Assembly (NCBI GenBank): GCA_016712045.1
Contig: JADJRV010000018.1
Span: 62,001 to 126,000 of the forward strand
Origin: Chloracidobacterium sp.
GTDB lineage: Bacteria > Acidobacteriota > Blastocatellia > Pyrinomonadales > Pyrinomonadaceae
Length of the DNA stretch: 64,000 bases
Direction: 5' to 3'
The stretch's first letter is position 1; each line of letters starts with the position of its first letter. Below the pieces are notes generated by a model. That model was not told where the DNA came from. It worked only from the letters and a program-made list of their open reading frames with translations, and made no database searches. The position numbers and the translations under genes are program-made. This document shows, piece after piece, positions 34,836 through 44,485 of this stretch.

Positions 34836-37800
34836 ATGCCGCAAGATATCAGCCCAAAACCCGCTAAAACACGCGACTTTTGCCATCTGCATTTGCATTC
34901 AGATTATAGCCTGTTGCAAAGCACAATCCAACTTAAGCCTCTCGCGAAGCGGCTAAACGAGCTGGATATGTCGTCGTGCGCGATCACGGATTACGGCAAT
35001 ATGTTTGGTGCGGTCGCGTTTTTTAACGCGATGACCTACAACGGCATCAAGCCGATCATAGGCTACGAGGCATATTTCAGATTTGACAGCCGTTTTGAGC
35101 GTTCGACGGCGGTAAATGCGGGTGAAAGGGCTTATTACAACCTCATTTTACTGGCGAAAGATATAGAGGGTTATAAGAATCTCGTCCATCTTGCTTCAAA
35201 GGCTTATACCGACGGGTTTTACTATAAGCCTCGAATCGACATTGAGCTGCTCGCGGAGCGAAGTGCCGGATTGATCGGGCTTTCGGGCGGCATGCATGGG
35301 CCGATCGGTCATTTTCTTTACAACGATGATCAGAAGAGGGCTTTGGCTAATGCGAAGGCTATCGAAGATGTGCTTGGGAAAGGTAATTTTTTCCTTGAGA
35401 TCAGTGACAGTCTGTCGGAACAAGGCAAACAGCTGATAAAAGATACGTCCGAGCTGTCAAAAACCAGGGGTATTCCGCTCGTTGCGACCAACGATGTCCA
35501 TTATCTAAATTCCGATGACGCACGGGCCCAGCAGATGCTTATCTGCATAGGCGAAGGGCGGACGATCTCGGAAACGGTGCGTAACGAGGGCATAAATTAT
35601 CTTCGCTCGGCGGAGGAGATGTGGGAGATTTTTGGCGATGAATTGCCGGATTCGTTAAATAACACTCTCAGAATCGCTGAAATGTGCGACCTGGTGATCC
35701 CGCAGGGTGATGACGAGCGGCAATTGCCAAGTTTTCCCATCCCGATAAAGGGGCTGACGGAGGAGCAGTATTTCGATCAGATCTTGCGTGAGGGGTTTGA
35801 GGAGCGGCTGAAAGAAGAATGGGAGCCGCGTATCGCCAACGGCACGCTTAAATATCCGCTCGAAGATTATCGCAAGCGGCTCGATATCGAGATCGCTACG
35901 ATTAATAAAATGGGCTTTCCGGGATACTTTTTGATCGTTTGGGAATTTATAAAATACGCCCGCGAGCAAGGCATCCCGGTCGGCCCGGGACGCGGTTCGG
36001 CTGCGGGTTCGCTGGCGGCGTATTGTATGCGGATAACGGACGTTGATCCGCTGCAATACGATCTGCTGTTTGAGCGCTTTCTCAATCCGGAACGTATCTC
36101 GATGCCCGATATCGACATCGATTTCTGTATTCGCGGACGCGGCCAGGTCATCAATCACGTGACCGAGTTTTACGGACAGGAATCGGTCTGTCAGATCATC
36201 ACGTTTGGAACGATGGCGTCGCGTGCAGCTATTAAGGACGTGGGACGTGCGTTGGGGATGGAATTCGGAGCGGTCGAAAAGGTCGCGAAGATGATACCGC
36301 CGCCGATTCGCGGCCGCAACGTGAGTATCTCTCAGGCACTTGAAACCGTGCCTGAAATGAAAAAGGCGTATGACAGCGAAAAGCAGGTCAAGGAACTCGT
36401 CGATCTCGCGCTCAAACTCGAAGGGTGTTCGCGACACACATCGGTACACGCCGCCGGCGTTGTGATCAGCCCGCGTCCGCTGCACGAACTTGTTCCGGTC
36501 AAGACCAACGACAAAGACGAATTCACGAGCCAGTATCCGATGGGCGATCTCGAAAAGGTCGGGATGCTCAAGATGGATTTCCTCGGCCTGACGACGTTGA
36601 CTGTCATCGCCGATTGTCTTGCGTCAATGAAGGAAAAGATCGGCGTCGAGATAGATTGGACAAAGATCCCAAATAACGACGAAAAGACGATGCAGCTTTT
36701 TGGCGAGGGGCGGACCGAGGCGATATTTCAGTTTGAATCGTCCGGCATGGCCGACATGTGCCGCCGCCTGCGTCCCAAAGAGCTCGAAGATCTGTCCGCA
36801 TTAAACGCCCTCTATCGTCCCGGCCCGCTCGATGGCGGTATGATCGACGATTTTATTGACCGTCATCGCGGCTCAAGCCTACCGAATATCTGCTGCCTGA
36901 GATGGAAGATATTCTTGGCAACACGTTTGGCGTCCTCGTTTACCAAGAGCAGATCATGCAGCTCGCGCAAAAGCTGGCCGGATACAGCCTCGGCCAGGCC
37001 GATCTGATGCGGCGGGCGATGGGTAAGAAAAAGATCGAGGAGATGGCCGTTCACGAACAGACGTTCGTTGACGGTGCGATCGCCAACAAGATCCCTAAAA
37101 AGACGGCCAAAGAGATCTTTGACCTGATGGCGAAATTCGCCGATTACGGATTTAACCGCAGCCACTCGATGGCGTACGCGGTGCTCGCGTTTCAGACGGC
37201 TTACTTAAAGGCACACTTCCCTGCCTATTTTTACGCGTCGGTGCTCTCGCACGAAGCCCAGGATGCGGCAAAGGTCTATAAATATACGACCGAGCTAAAA
37301 TCGATGGGCCTTTCCCTGCTGCCGCCCGATGTGAACGAGAGCGGCGAAGATTTCACGCCGGTCGATGACACGGTCCGTTACGGGCTTACCGCGATCAAGG
37401 GCATGGGCACATCGAGCGTTCAGGCGATTGTCGCCGCCCGTAAAGGATGGTAAATTTACTTCGATCTTTGATTTCTGTGCCCGCCTCGGTTCGGGGATGG
37501 TCAATCGCCGAGGGCTTGAGAGCCTGATCGCTGCGGGTGCTTTTGATTCGATGATGCCGGAGGACAGCGATACCGGATCGTGGCGTGCGAGGCTGCACGG
37601 GGCGATCGAGTCGGCTCTGGCGCAGGGGCAGCGGATGTCGGAGGACAAACTGCGCGGTCAAAGTGCTTTGTTTGGCGGCAACGAAGAGGAAGATTCCGCG
37701 TCGCAAATGCTGCCGGACGCCGAGGCGTGGTCGCAGACGGAGCTTGCTAAGCGGGAAAAAGCGGCGGTCGGGTTTTATCTCTCGACGCACCCGCTCGACG

Positions 37801-38360
37801 GCTATAAAAAGCTGCTCGCGGGGATGAAGCTCAAAAATGTCGCCGAGCATGACGACCTCAAATCGGGCGATATGATCAGGCTCGCGGGCATGATCACGGG
37901 CTTGCAGGTGCGCACGAGCAAACGCGGCAACCGCTTTGCGCAGTTCCGATTTGAGGACCGCTCGGGCGGGTTAAAAGGCGTTCTGCTGGGCGAGAATTTT
38001 AACAAACTGGGGTCAATGGTGGCCGACGACGCGATGTTTATCGCCGAGGGCAACATCGAGGCGGCCGAGGGACAAGAGCCGACGCTCAAGATCAGCAGCC
38101 TGCAATCGCTCGACGAAGCCGAGGCTTCGCGGGCGCGCGAGCTAAACATCACGATGCCCGAGGGCGTGGCAAACGAGGCGTATTTCGAAGAGCTTTACCG
38201 CCTGCTCGAACGCGAACAAGGCCGCTGCCCGGTCTCTCTGACGATGTCCGCGGACGAAACCCGCGTCAAACTATACGCCGACGGCCTCCGCGTAAGCGCG
38301 AGCCGCAGCCTGCAGCGTGAACTTGAGGCTCAGGGCTGTGCTGTTGAGTGGGTGCATTAA
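34836..38360 (+). CDS. dnaE: DNA polymerase III alpha subunit (two frameshifts)
   Basis: About 1175 residues. PHP domain at the start (CHLHLHSDYSLL), polymerase core with GRGSAAGSLAAYC and the catalytic Asp motif MPDIDIDF, then YQEQIMQLAQKLAGYS, GFNRSHSMAYAVL and a C-terminal OB-fold region (IRLAGMITGLQVRTSKRG). It is the replicative polymerase. Frames change at about 36875 (one base lost; HRG joined to KPTEYLLPEMED) and about 37446 (one G gained; VAARK joined to DGKFTSIFDF). Both are one-base errors in short runs. The N-terminus is taken at ATG 34836; the longer frame overlaps miaB. Confidence 0.94.
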
Positions 38361-38369
38361 GAAAATTGT

Positions 38370-38450
38370 CCACAGATAAACACAGATAAACACAGATATT
38401 TAAGACATATAACAAATCCCCGATCTGTGTTTATCCGTGTTCATCTGTGG
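38370..38450. repeat. intergenic dyad of the CACAGATAAACACAGAT type
   Basis: CCACAGATAAACACAGATAA on the left is answered by ATCTGTGTTTATCCGTG and CATCTGTGG on the right, about 30 bases apart. It lies between dnaE and accA. Confidence 0.8.
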
Positions 38451-38491
38451 TGAAATTTCCTACCTCTTTTTATTGTTGTATCATCTAATTT

Positions 38492-39317
38492 ATGGCGACT
38501 ACTGCATTTGAACGCGTACAGACGGCGAGGCATCCGGATCGGCCGTATGCGATGGATCTGTTTCAGACATTGTTTACCGATTTCGTTGAGATCCACGGCG
38601 ACCGGCGGTTTGCGGACGATCCGGCGATGATCACGGGATTTGCGCGGCTCGACGGCACCGAGGTCTGCGTTATCGGCCAGCAAAAGGGCCGCGACATTAA
38701 CGAACGCCGTCACCGCAACTTTGCGATGTCCAAACCCGAAGGCTATCGCAAGGCCCTGCGGATGATGAACATGGCTGAAAAATTTGGCCGCCCGATCATC
38801 ACGATCATCGACACGCCGGGAGCGTATCCGGGCATCGACGCCGAGGAGCGCGGCCAGGCCGAGGCGATCGCGTTTAACCTGCGTGAGATGGCGGGGCTCA
38901 AAGTGCCGATCGTCGTCGTCGTGCTTGGCGAAGGCGGCAGCGGCGGGGGCGCTTGCGATCGGTATCGGCGACCGCGTGCTGATGATGGAAAACGCCGTCT
39001 ACTCCGTCATCACCCCCGAAGGCTGCGCCGCCATCCTCTGGAAAGACGCCGGCCGTGCCCCCGACGCCGCCGAAGGCCTCAAACTGACCGCCGATAATCT
39101 CAAAAAGTTTGACATCATCGACGAGATCGTCCCCGAACCCGAACCCTGGACCGTCCCGTCCGACAGCGACAAAAAATCGCAAAAAACCTACGACCACATC
39201 CTCGCCAGCCTAAAAAAGAGCCTCCTCCGCGAGATCAAAGCCCTCTCCGCCCTCGACACAAAAACGCTGCTCGACGAACGTTATAATAAGTTCCGCAAGA
39301 TGGGTGAGTGGGTTTAG
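38492..39317 (+). CDS. accA: acetyl-CoA carboxylase carboxyltransferase subunit alpha (one frameshift)
   Basis: About 275 residues, shorter at the N-terminus than E. coli AccA. TARHPDRPYAMDLFQTLF, GQQKGRDINERRHRNFAM, KFGRPIITIIDTPGAYPGI and, after the frame change, GDRVLMMENAVYSVITPEGCA. The frames join at about 38948 in a G-run: one G fewer gives EGGSGGALAIGIGDR. AccA with AccD transfers carboxyl from biotin to acetyl-CoA. No accD is visible in the window. Confidence 0.93.
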
Positions 39318-39323
39318 CAAAGT

Positions 39324-39749
39324 ATGAGTAACGGGCTTGATGTCGCATTGATGAAGGATCCATTTGGTTCATGGTCACCGGAAAATGGTGATCGCAACAC
39401 GGATATTGCCTTCGCAGATGGCGAGTGGTATTCCTTTTTCTTCGACACACTCGGTGCGGTACGGCTCGAACGCGAATACGGGGTTCGGTACGATGACGCT
39501 TTTTACGCTCGTGATGATTTGGCCTTTAAGGAATCGCTCAAAGAGTATCCATTACTCGCGAGAATCGAGGATTTTTACCAAGATGCATTCTTTGCAGCTG
39601 GTGAGATTTCCGCTTTACGTGATGAATTAAACCGGGCCGAAAGTTTTACTCTGACTGAATCAGGAAAGGTATTTCTTAACGGCATGCAGGCGGCTTGTGA
39701 AATTGCCGCTCAAAAACCTTTGGCATTCGATTGCTCAGCAGTTAGCTAA
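39324..39749 (+). CDS. small protein of unknown function
   Basis: 141 residues, acidic, soluble, with no signal peptide and no known motif. Aromatic-rich middle part (EWYSFFFDTLGAVRLE) and a helical C-terminus. It starts 6 bp after accA, so it is probably read from the same transcript. Not recognised. Confidence 0.6.
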   Translation: MSNGLDVALMKDPFGSWSPENGDRNTDIAFADGEWYSFFFDTLGAVRLEREYGVRYDDAFYARDDLAFKESLKEYPLLARIEDFYQDAFFAAGEISALRDELNRAESFTLTESGKVFLNGMQAACEIAAQKPLAFDCSAVS

Positions 39750-39830
39750 CACTCCTTACTTCCCGTGACACCAAATCCAAATATCCGACCGCTTCTGTGA
39801 TTCTTCAGTCTGCGGAGCGGACGGCATATT

Positions 39831-40010
39831 TGTAGCCCACATCGCCAGATGTGGGTACGACACCAACCAAATAATCGAGCCGTTGGAAACGGCGGCATAA
39901 TATCCGGCCTTAATTGTTATACCACCGTCTCCGACGGTTCGGATCGATGTGTAACGGCTTCCCCACATCTCGCGATGTGGGCTACAACTATTTCACCGTC
40001 TCCGACGGTT
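39831..40010. repeat. tract of short palindromic repeats
   Basis: Holds a facing pair of hairpins, TGTAGCCCACATC-GATGTGGG (39831-39855) and CCCCACATC-GATGTGGGCTACA (39961-39986), two copies of CCGTCTCCGACGG (39925-39937 and 39996-40008) and a CCGTTGGAAACGG hairpin (about 39880-39892). With the next hairpin this fills the 412-bp gap between the unknown gene and ssb; I see no gene in it. Confidence 0.75.
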
Positions 40011-40067
40011 TGATTCCTAATGGCGAAAAGGCCGCGAACATTACGCTCGCGGACGTTCTCATGGGCA

Positions 40068-40134
40068 CAAGCCCGCACGGAGTAAGGGCGTTACTCTCAA
40101 GTTGGAGGTAACGCCCTTACTTCGTGCGGGCTTG
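40068..40134. terminator. 27-bp stem hairpin, probable bidirectional terminator
   Basis: Left arm 40068-40094 and right arm 40108-40134 are inverted copies with one mismatch (26 of 27 pairs), with a 13-base loop. It stands between convergent genes. Longer than an ordinary intrinsic terminator and without a T-run. Confidence 0.65.
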
Positions 40135-40161
40135 CGCCTAAGATTAATCCCTGATGACTAT

Positions 40162-40647
40162 TTAGAACGGTATGTCATCATCTGGTGGAACTGGAGCGAC
40201 TGGGGTTGATCCGGCGCCGGACGAGGCTCCTGATGAGCGTTCGACGGGTGGGCCGGAGTGTGTGTCTTGGTCGTCCTGATGGCCGCCGCCGCTGTATTCG
40301 CCGCCGCCTTCGCCGCGTTCCTGGCCGCCAAGGAATTGCATATCGGTCGCGTTGACCTCGAGCGATTGCCGGGCGTTGTTATCGCGATCGGTCCATTCTT
40401 CGACACGCAAACGGCCCTCGATATAGACCTGACGGCCTTTGGCTAGGTATTTTGAGGCTGTCTCGGCTTGATTGCCCCAGAGCGTGACTTTGAACCACGT
40501 CGCAACGTCTTGAAATTCGCCGGATTTATCCTTTTTCCTCTCGTTGGTGGCCATCGAAAAACTGCAAACAGCAGTTCCCTGCGGTGTGTAGCGGAGCTCA
40601 GGGTCTTTGCCGAGATTGCCCACCAGAATGATCTTGTTAAATGACAT
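40162..40647 (-). CDS. ssb: single-stranded DNA-binding protein
   Basis: 161 residues: OB fold with NKIILVGNLGKDPELRYTPQG, TWFKVTLWGNQAETASKYL and GRQVYIEGRLRVEEW, a Gly/Ser-rich linker and the conserved acidic tip DDDIPF that recruits partner proteins such as RecO. Typical length. Isolated gene. Intact. Confidence 0.96.
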   Translation of the reverse strand: MSFNKIILVGNLGKDPELRYTPQGTAVCSFSMATNERKKDKSGEFQDVATWFKVTLWGNQAETASKYLAKGRQVYIEGRLRVEEWTDRDNNARQSLEVNATDMQFLGGQERGEGGGEYSGGGHQDDQDTHSGPPVERSSGASSGAGSTPVAPVPPDDDIPF

Positions 40648-40694
40648 ATTGTTTCCTCTTTTGTGTAATTTTTAGCTATTTATATACCTTTTAT

Positions 40695-40775
40695 TCTTGC
40701 TTCGCGATCTTTGCGGCTTAGCGTGAGATGTTTCACCCGGAGCTCGCAAAGTCCGCAAAGTAGACGCCAAGTAAG
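40695..40775. repeat. intergenic dyad of the CTTTGCGGCTTAGCG type
   Basis: CTTCGCGATCTTTGCGGCTT faces CGCAAAGTCCGCAAAGTAGA and CGCCAAG, imperfect inverted arms around a TTTCACCCGG centre. It lies between ssb and the propeller gene, both of which start near it. Confidence 0.65.
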
Positions 40776-40896
40776 AAAAAGCGGGATCGATCCCAGTTTT
40801 GGTCAAACTCTGACTTCGGTATAGGCATCAATATAACACGACAAGGGGCGTGTGCTAAAATCCTTGTTTCGCTACGTCGACGGCAAGGAAATGGTA

Positions 40897-41988
40897 ATGC
40901 TCCGTAAGGCACTTCCCAAAATATTAGTTGTGATTACGCTCTGCCTGACGGCGTTTGGCCAGACCAAGCCCGCCGGCGAGGTCGATATCGCCAAATGCTG
41001 GGCGTACCCGCTGAGCGATAACACGGCCTCAACGCTCGCGGCGGACGCGGCAAACGTTTATATCGGCAGCTCCGGAGCGAAGGTCGAGGCACTGTCGCTT
41101 GACGGAAAAAAGCTGTGGGCGACGGAGTTTGGCGGCGATATTAACTCGAATCTGATGCCGACGGACGCAGGACTTTTTCTCGTGACGGCTACAGTCTCTG
41201 ATGATGCGGCGAAGTCCGGGAGCGTGCTTCGCGTCGTAAGTAAGGAAACGGGTATCACAAGCTGGACGGCGAAACTGCCGACCGCGGAACGCCATTTTTT
41301 AGAGCTCTATCAAGGTTCGATCATCGTAGTTTCAGGCAACGGCGTGGTGCAATCGCTCGATATCAAGGACGGAACGGTCAAGTGGAAACGCGAGATCGCC
41401 GAAGGTTTTGCCGGGGAGCCAAGGTTTGGCGGAGACGCGGTCGTGGTCGGCTCGACAGCGAAACAGGCGTTCACGATAATGCTTGCGACCGGTGAGATAC
41501 TCTCGCTGCGAAAGATCGAGGCGGGAGTTACATCGGTCGGGCGTGTTTCTACCGGCGATGTGACAGTCGGCGATGGCCTCGGCAACGTTTCCCTGTTTCT
41601 CGGCGGCAGCGAGAAGCCTAGCTGGAAATTTCGCAGCGGCGGAGCGATCTCAAAGATCTTGGCCGCCAACGGCAACCTCTTTGTCACGTCACACGACAAT
41701 TTTGCTTATTCGCTTTATACGAGTAACGGCAGCCTTGCCTGGAAACGGCGTCTGTCCGGTCGTGTGTCGCACCTTTCTCTCATCAACGACAAATACATTA
41801 TCGTATCGGCGGTCGATGATCATTCGGTGGTTTTGATCGAACTTGTGAAAGGCAAGGTCGCGGGACAGATCGCTCTCGGTGCAGACGAAACGCTGACGGC
41901 GGATCCGGTGATGTCAGGCGGGCTAATTCTTACGGTCACCGACACCGCTATTTACGCTCACAGCTTGAGTCCCTGTCCCAAACAATAA
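40897..41988 (+). CDS. PQQ-type beta-propeller protein (BamB-like), secreted
   Basis: About 363 residues from ATG 40897, which has AAGGA seven bases upstream; GTG 40852 is an alternative. Signal peptide MLRKALPKILVVITLCLTAFG. The rest is repeated propeller blades with WATEF, SWTAKL, KWKREI, SWKFRSG and AWKRRLSG tryptophan-docking positions. BamB-like proteins support outer-membrane protein insertion, but many PQQ-like propellers have other roles. There is no lipobox, so BamB itself is not certain. Confidence 0.8.
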   Translation: MLRKALPKILVVITLCLTAFGQTKPAGEVDIAKCWAYPLSDNTASTLAADAANVYIGSSGAKVEALSLDGKKLWATEFGGDINSNLMPTDAGLFLVTATVSDDAAKSGSVLRVVSKETGITSWTAKLPTAERHFLELYQGSIIVVSGNGVVQSLDIKDGTVKWKREIAEGFAGEPRFGGDAVVVGSTAKQAFTIMLATGEILSLRKIEAGVTSVGRVSTGDVTVGDGLGNVSLFLGGSEKPSWKFRSGGAISKILAANGNLFVTSHDNFAYSLYTSNGSLAWKRRLSGRVSHLSLINDKYIIVSAVDDHSVVLIELVKGKVAGQIALGADETLTADPVMSGGLILTVTDTAIYAHSLSPCPKQ

Positions 41989-41990
41989 AA

Positions 41991-42027
41991 GACGGAGCGA
42001 ACCAGTTAACTCATGGCTCGCACCGTC
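41991..42027. terminator. terminator hairpin between convergent genes
   Basis: GACGGAGCGA pairs with TCGCACCGTC (one opposed A-A), with TGTTTAAAAT after. It serves the propeller gene and the DUF465 gene. Confidence 0.65.
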
Positions 42028-42059
42028 TGTTTAAAATAAATTGAGCAGCAAAACTGTTT

Positions 42060-42290
42060 CTAATGCGAAACGGCGTGCTGCTGCATCATGGTATAAATTT
42101 CGTCTTTGATCGCAAGTTTCTTTTTCTTAAGAGTAACTTCTTCTAACTGTTCGTCGTCATTTGGATAGGTAAGATGAGCAAGCTCACTTAACCGTTTTTC
42201 GAATCCCTCGTGCTGATGTACCAGATCTCGAAAGGCGTTGTTGCTTTTAAGCAACTCGTCTCTAACCGGGTCAGCTATTGACATGTCCAT
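42060..42290 (-). CDS. DUF465 / YdcH-like small helical protein
   Basis: 76 residues. The family pattern is present: FRDLVHQHEGFEKRLSELA at the start and LKKKKLAIKDEIYTMM near the end. Short two-helix coiled-coil proteins of unknown role. Separate small gene downstream of rimI on the same strand. Confidence 0.82.
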   Translation of the reverse strand: MDMSIADPVRDELLKSNNAFRDLVHQHEGFEKRLSELAHLTYPNDDEQLEEVTLKKKKLAIKDEIYTMMQQHAVSH

Positions 42291-42402
42291 AGCGTTTTTT
42301 CCTCACTTATCAAAGTTTTCTGGGCCTGGTGCGAATTTAAGAAATTTGTAACAGGCTTAAATCCAATTCTAGACCTATCCAAATAAATTATCAAGCCTAA
42401 TG

Positions 42403-42897
42403 TTATTTCAGGATAAGTTTCATCAAAAGTGCTGCCTCACGAGGGTTGTCGTAGAAATTATTACGGCTCTGGACGTGTTCGAATCCATTAGTTTTGTAAA
42501 AACCGATGGCTTTTTCGTTTGATTCGCGTACTTCGAGCCAGATGCTCGTGACGTTATATTGACGACATTTTTCAATGAAAGCATCAAGTAGTAACTGCCC
42601 AAAGCCATTTCCCTGCTCGCTCTTTTCGATCGCTATATTATAAATCTCTGCTTGCTGCTCAGTCTCGACGACGCCCCCTTCGACAATCCGCCCTACCACA
42701 AACCCGATGGTCACGTTTAATTCAGACTCGAGCCGCAGCATGATCGAACCGGGCATTTGAAACTCATCGAGATAATTTTGCGCCGACCACGCGCTTAGAT
42801 TTGTTTCGTCAGCGATCCTGATCAGATCCGCTATATGCGAACGATCGACCGGACGTATCCGCAGATCGTCTGTAATTTTGTCTTGCAGGTCTTTCAT
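42403..42897 (-). CDS. rimI: ribosomal-protein-alanine N-acetyltransferase (RimI-like GNAT)
   Basis: 164 residues, GNAT fold: LRIRPVDRSHIADLIRIA, IYNIAIEKSEQGNGFGQLLL (acetyl-CoA site, Q-x-x-G-x-G) and WLEVRESNEKAIGFYKTNGF. The ATGA overlap with tsaB supports a RimI assignment, since tsaB-rimI is a common pair. Acetylates the N-terminus of ribosomal protein S18 in model species. Intact. Confidence 0.88.
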   Translation of the reverse strand: MKDLQDKITDDLRIRPVDRSHIADLIRIADETNLSAWSAQNYLDEFQMPGSIMLRLESELNVTIGFVVGRIVEGGVVETEQQAEIYNIAIEKSEQGNGFGQLLLDAFIEKCRQYNVTSIWLEVRESNEKAIGFYKTNGFEHVQSRNNFYDNPREAALLMKLILK

Positions 42898-43526
42898 CAG
42901 AAACTCTTACTAACAAAAAGCGGTTCAACGACTGTTGCCGGTCGAGCAGAGCAATAGCGGCCGATGGATTGAGCAATGTTTACACCTGCATTTGTAAAGG
43001 AGGTCGACTCGTCGACGAATGAACATAATGAATCGTGTAAGACGAAATGTATGTCTTGTTTCGTACGAAGGGCGTCGGCAAAAGCCGCCTCAGTAATTGT
43101 ATGCGGTTCAGAGACAGACGAAAGGTTGCCGTTACTTTTGAAGTCCTGGACACAAATAGCGTTCCGCCCGGTTGGGACCGCGGCGACCAATGTTCCCTGT
43201 ACCTCAGTGGCTGCGACGACAGCTGCCATCGCAGATACGCTCGACATTTCAATATTAAGTCCGTTCTTAAGACCTAGTGCCGTTGCGATGCCGATCCTTA
43301 TGCCGGTAAAACTTCCAGGCCCGGCAGACACTGCGACCATATTGATCTCATTTTGTGAAACGCCGGATTTTTGAAGCATGGCGTCGATGTTCACGAGGAG
43401 TGCCTCGGCCTTAGATACGCTGGCTGAGCCGATCCAATGCGATATTTCGTAACCGTCCCGCAATAATGAAAGGCTTCCGCCGTTGATGGCAGATTCGATC
43501 GCTAAAACAATATGAGGTCGTTTCAT
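42897..43526 (-). CDS. tsaB: tRNA threonylcarbamoyladenosine biosynthesis protein TsaB
   Basis: 209 residues: VLAIESAINGGSLSL, a SKAEALLVNIDAML helix and the AVSAGPGSFTGIRIGIATALGL signature of TsaB/YeaZ. It supports TsaD in making t6A37 on tRNA. Pairs with rimI downstream and starts 4 bp inside the end of the nucleotidyltransferase gene. Confidence 0.93.
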   Translation of the reverse strand: MKRPHIVLAIESAINGGSLSLLRDGYEISHWIGSASVSKAEALLVNIDAMLQKSGVSQNEINMVAVSAGPGSFTGIRIGIATALGLKNGLNIEMSSVSAMAAVVAATEVQGTLVAAVPTGRNAICVQDFKSNGNLSSVSEPHTITEAAFADALRTKQDIHFVLHDSLCSFVDESTSFTNAGVNIAQSIGRYCSARPATVVEPLFVSKSF

Positions 43527-44412
43527 TTGGGCCTCGCTAATAATGCCTTTGTGATGTTGACGATAGAAGGGCCAATACGTGCAAAGATGGTGCCGATCTG
43601 GTAAAAGAAACGTGTCTTGGCATCAAAACTGCCATTCACCAAAACAGTAGCTGTAACTGGATTGGGCGGCAGTCTCTTTTTGACCTGTGCAAAAAATAAT
43701 TTTGGATCATGAAGGCTCGAAAATAACGGCCAAAATGGCGTATCGGATGCCCACTCCTTTTCCACCGCTTTTATTAACCAATCCGGAATGTCGTTAGCCT
43801 CTTTTCTATAGGTGTACCGACGAGATCGAGACCCAGGTAACGATCGGAGAGCACGATCGTACAAGTCACCCAGCGCTTACGCTTTTGGTCAAAAACATTT
43901 AGGAATCTGTCCCAGTCAAAGTCGGCCGGCCGGTTTTTAACGGCATGATAAATGTCCCAAAGCCGATCTTTGTTTGATGCTCCATCGGTAAGCCAATGAA
44001 TACAAACTACACGAAGATGATCTTCTGGCCTAAGCACCCGAATGGTCCCGCCGTCGAAATTAACAAGCTTTGAATTCGCAACCAGATCCGTCCAATGGAC
44101 AGTGTCGAGATGGCGGAGTTCTCGATGCAGATCTATCGCCATTCCGTTAGCGTCTTCGGATTCAACCACTTTCTTTGCGATAGCAAACTCTGAATCAGAG
44201 ACCGCTATATCCATGTCCATCGAATCTCTAAATTGTCCTTGGGGATAATACTGGGCGGCCGCGAGCCCCTTGATCAGTATGGGCTCAATACCCTTTTCGC
44301 GAAATAACTTAAACGCAAGACAAGCACGTGCCTCAGTCGCCTTATTTTTGATAAGGCCCCAGCGATCCGGTGCGGTGGTTGATATTTCTTCGGGCTGTTG
44401 AGTTTGGGTCAC
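43523..44412 (-). CDS. minimal nucleotidyltransferase family protein (PF14907-like; one frameshift)
   Basis: About 297 residues. EPILIKGLAAAQYYPQG, then the metal-binding Asp pair in FRDSMDMDIAVSD, fits the uncharacterised NTP_transf_5 type, with a long helical C-terminus (VVCIHWLTDGAS, DWDRFLNV). The frame changes near 43803, where one more A joins GTPIEK to EANDIPDWLIK. The start is difficult: a TTG at 44430 lies inside a terminator hairpin, so GTG 44412 is proposed. It follows the PqqD-Tat-Cys gene and the HprK-like gene; members of this family are frequently found with such genes, and it may modify the precursor or a sugar. Function inferred only. Confidence 0.72.
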
Positions 44413-44420
44413 AATAAAAA

Positions 44421-44453
44421 AGAGTAGCAAAGATATTACATCCTTACTACTCT
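44421..44453 (-). terminator. intrinsic terminator/attenuator after the PqqD-Tat-Cys gene
   Basis: On the minus strand AGAGTAG...CTACTCT form a perfect 7-bp stem (extended by A-T pairs) followed by TTTTTT. It ends about 33 bp after the precursor-like gene stop and overlaps the presumed start area of the next gene, so it may limit read-through. Confidence 0.75.
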
Positions 44454-44485
44454 TTAGAATCTCTAACTAGGAACGATTTCCTGAA

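Noticed and set aside
35655..36485. 276-residue minus-strand open frame opposite dnaE
   Set aside because: Antisense to the conserved polymerase core, Arg/His-rich with no family pattern; a shadow of codon bias.
40158..40406. Minus-strand frame overlapping ssb (82 residues)
   Set aside because: Alternative frame of the Gly/Ser-rich SSB linker.
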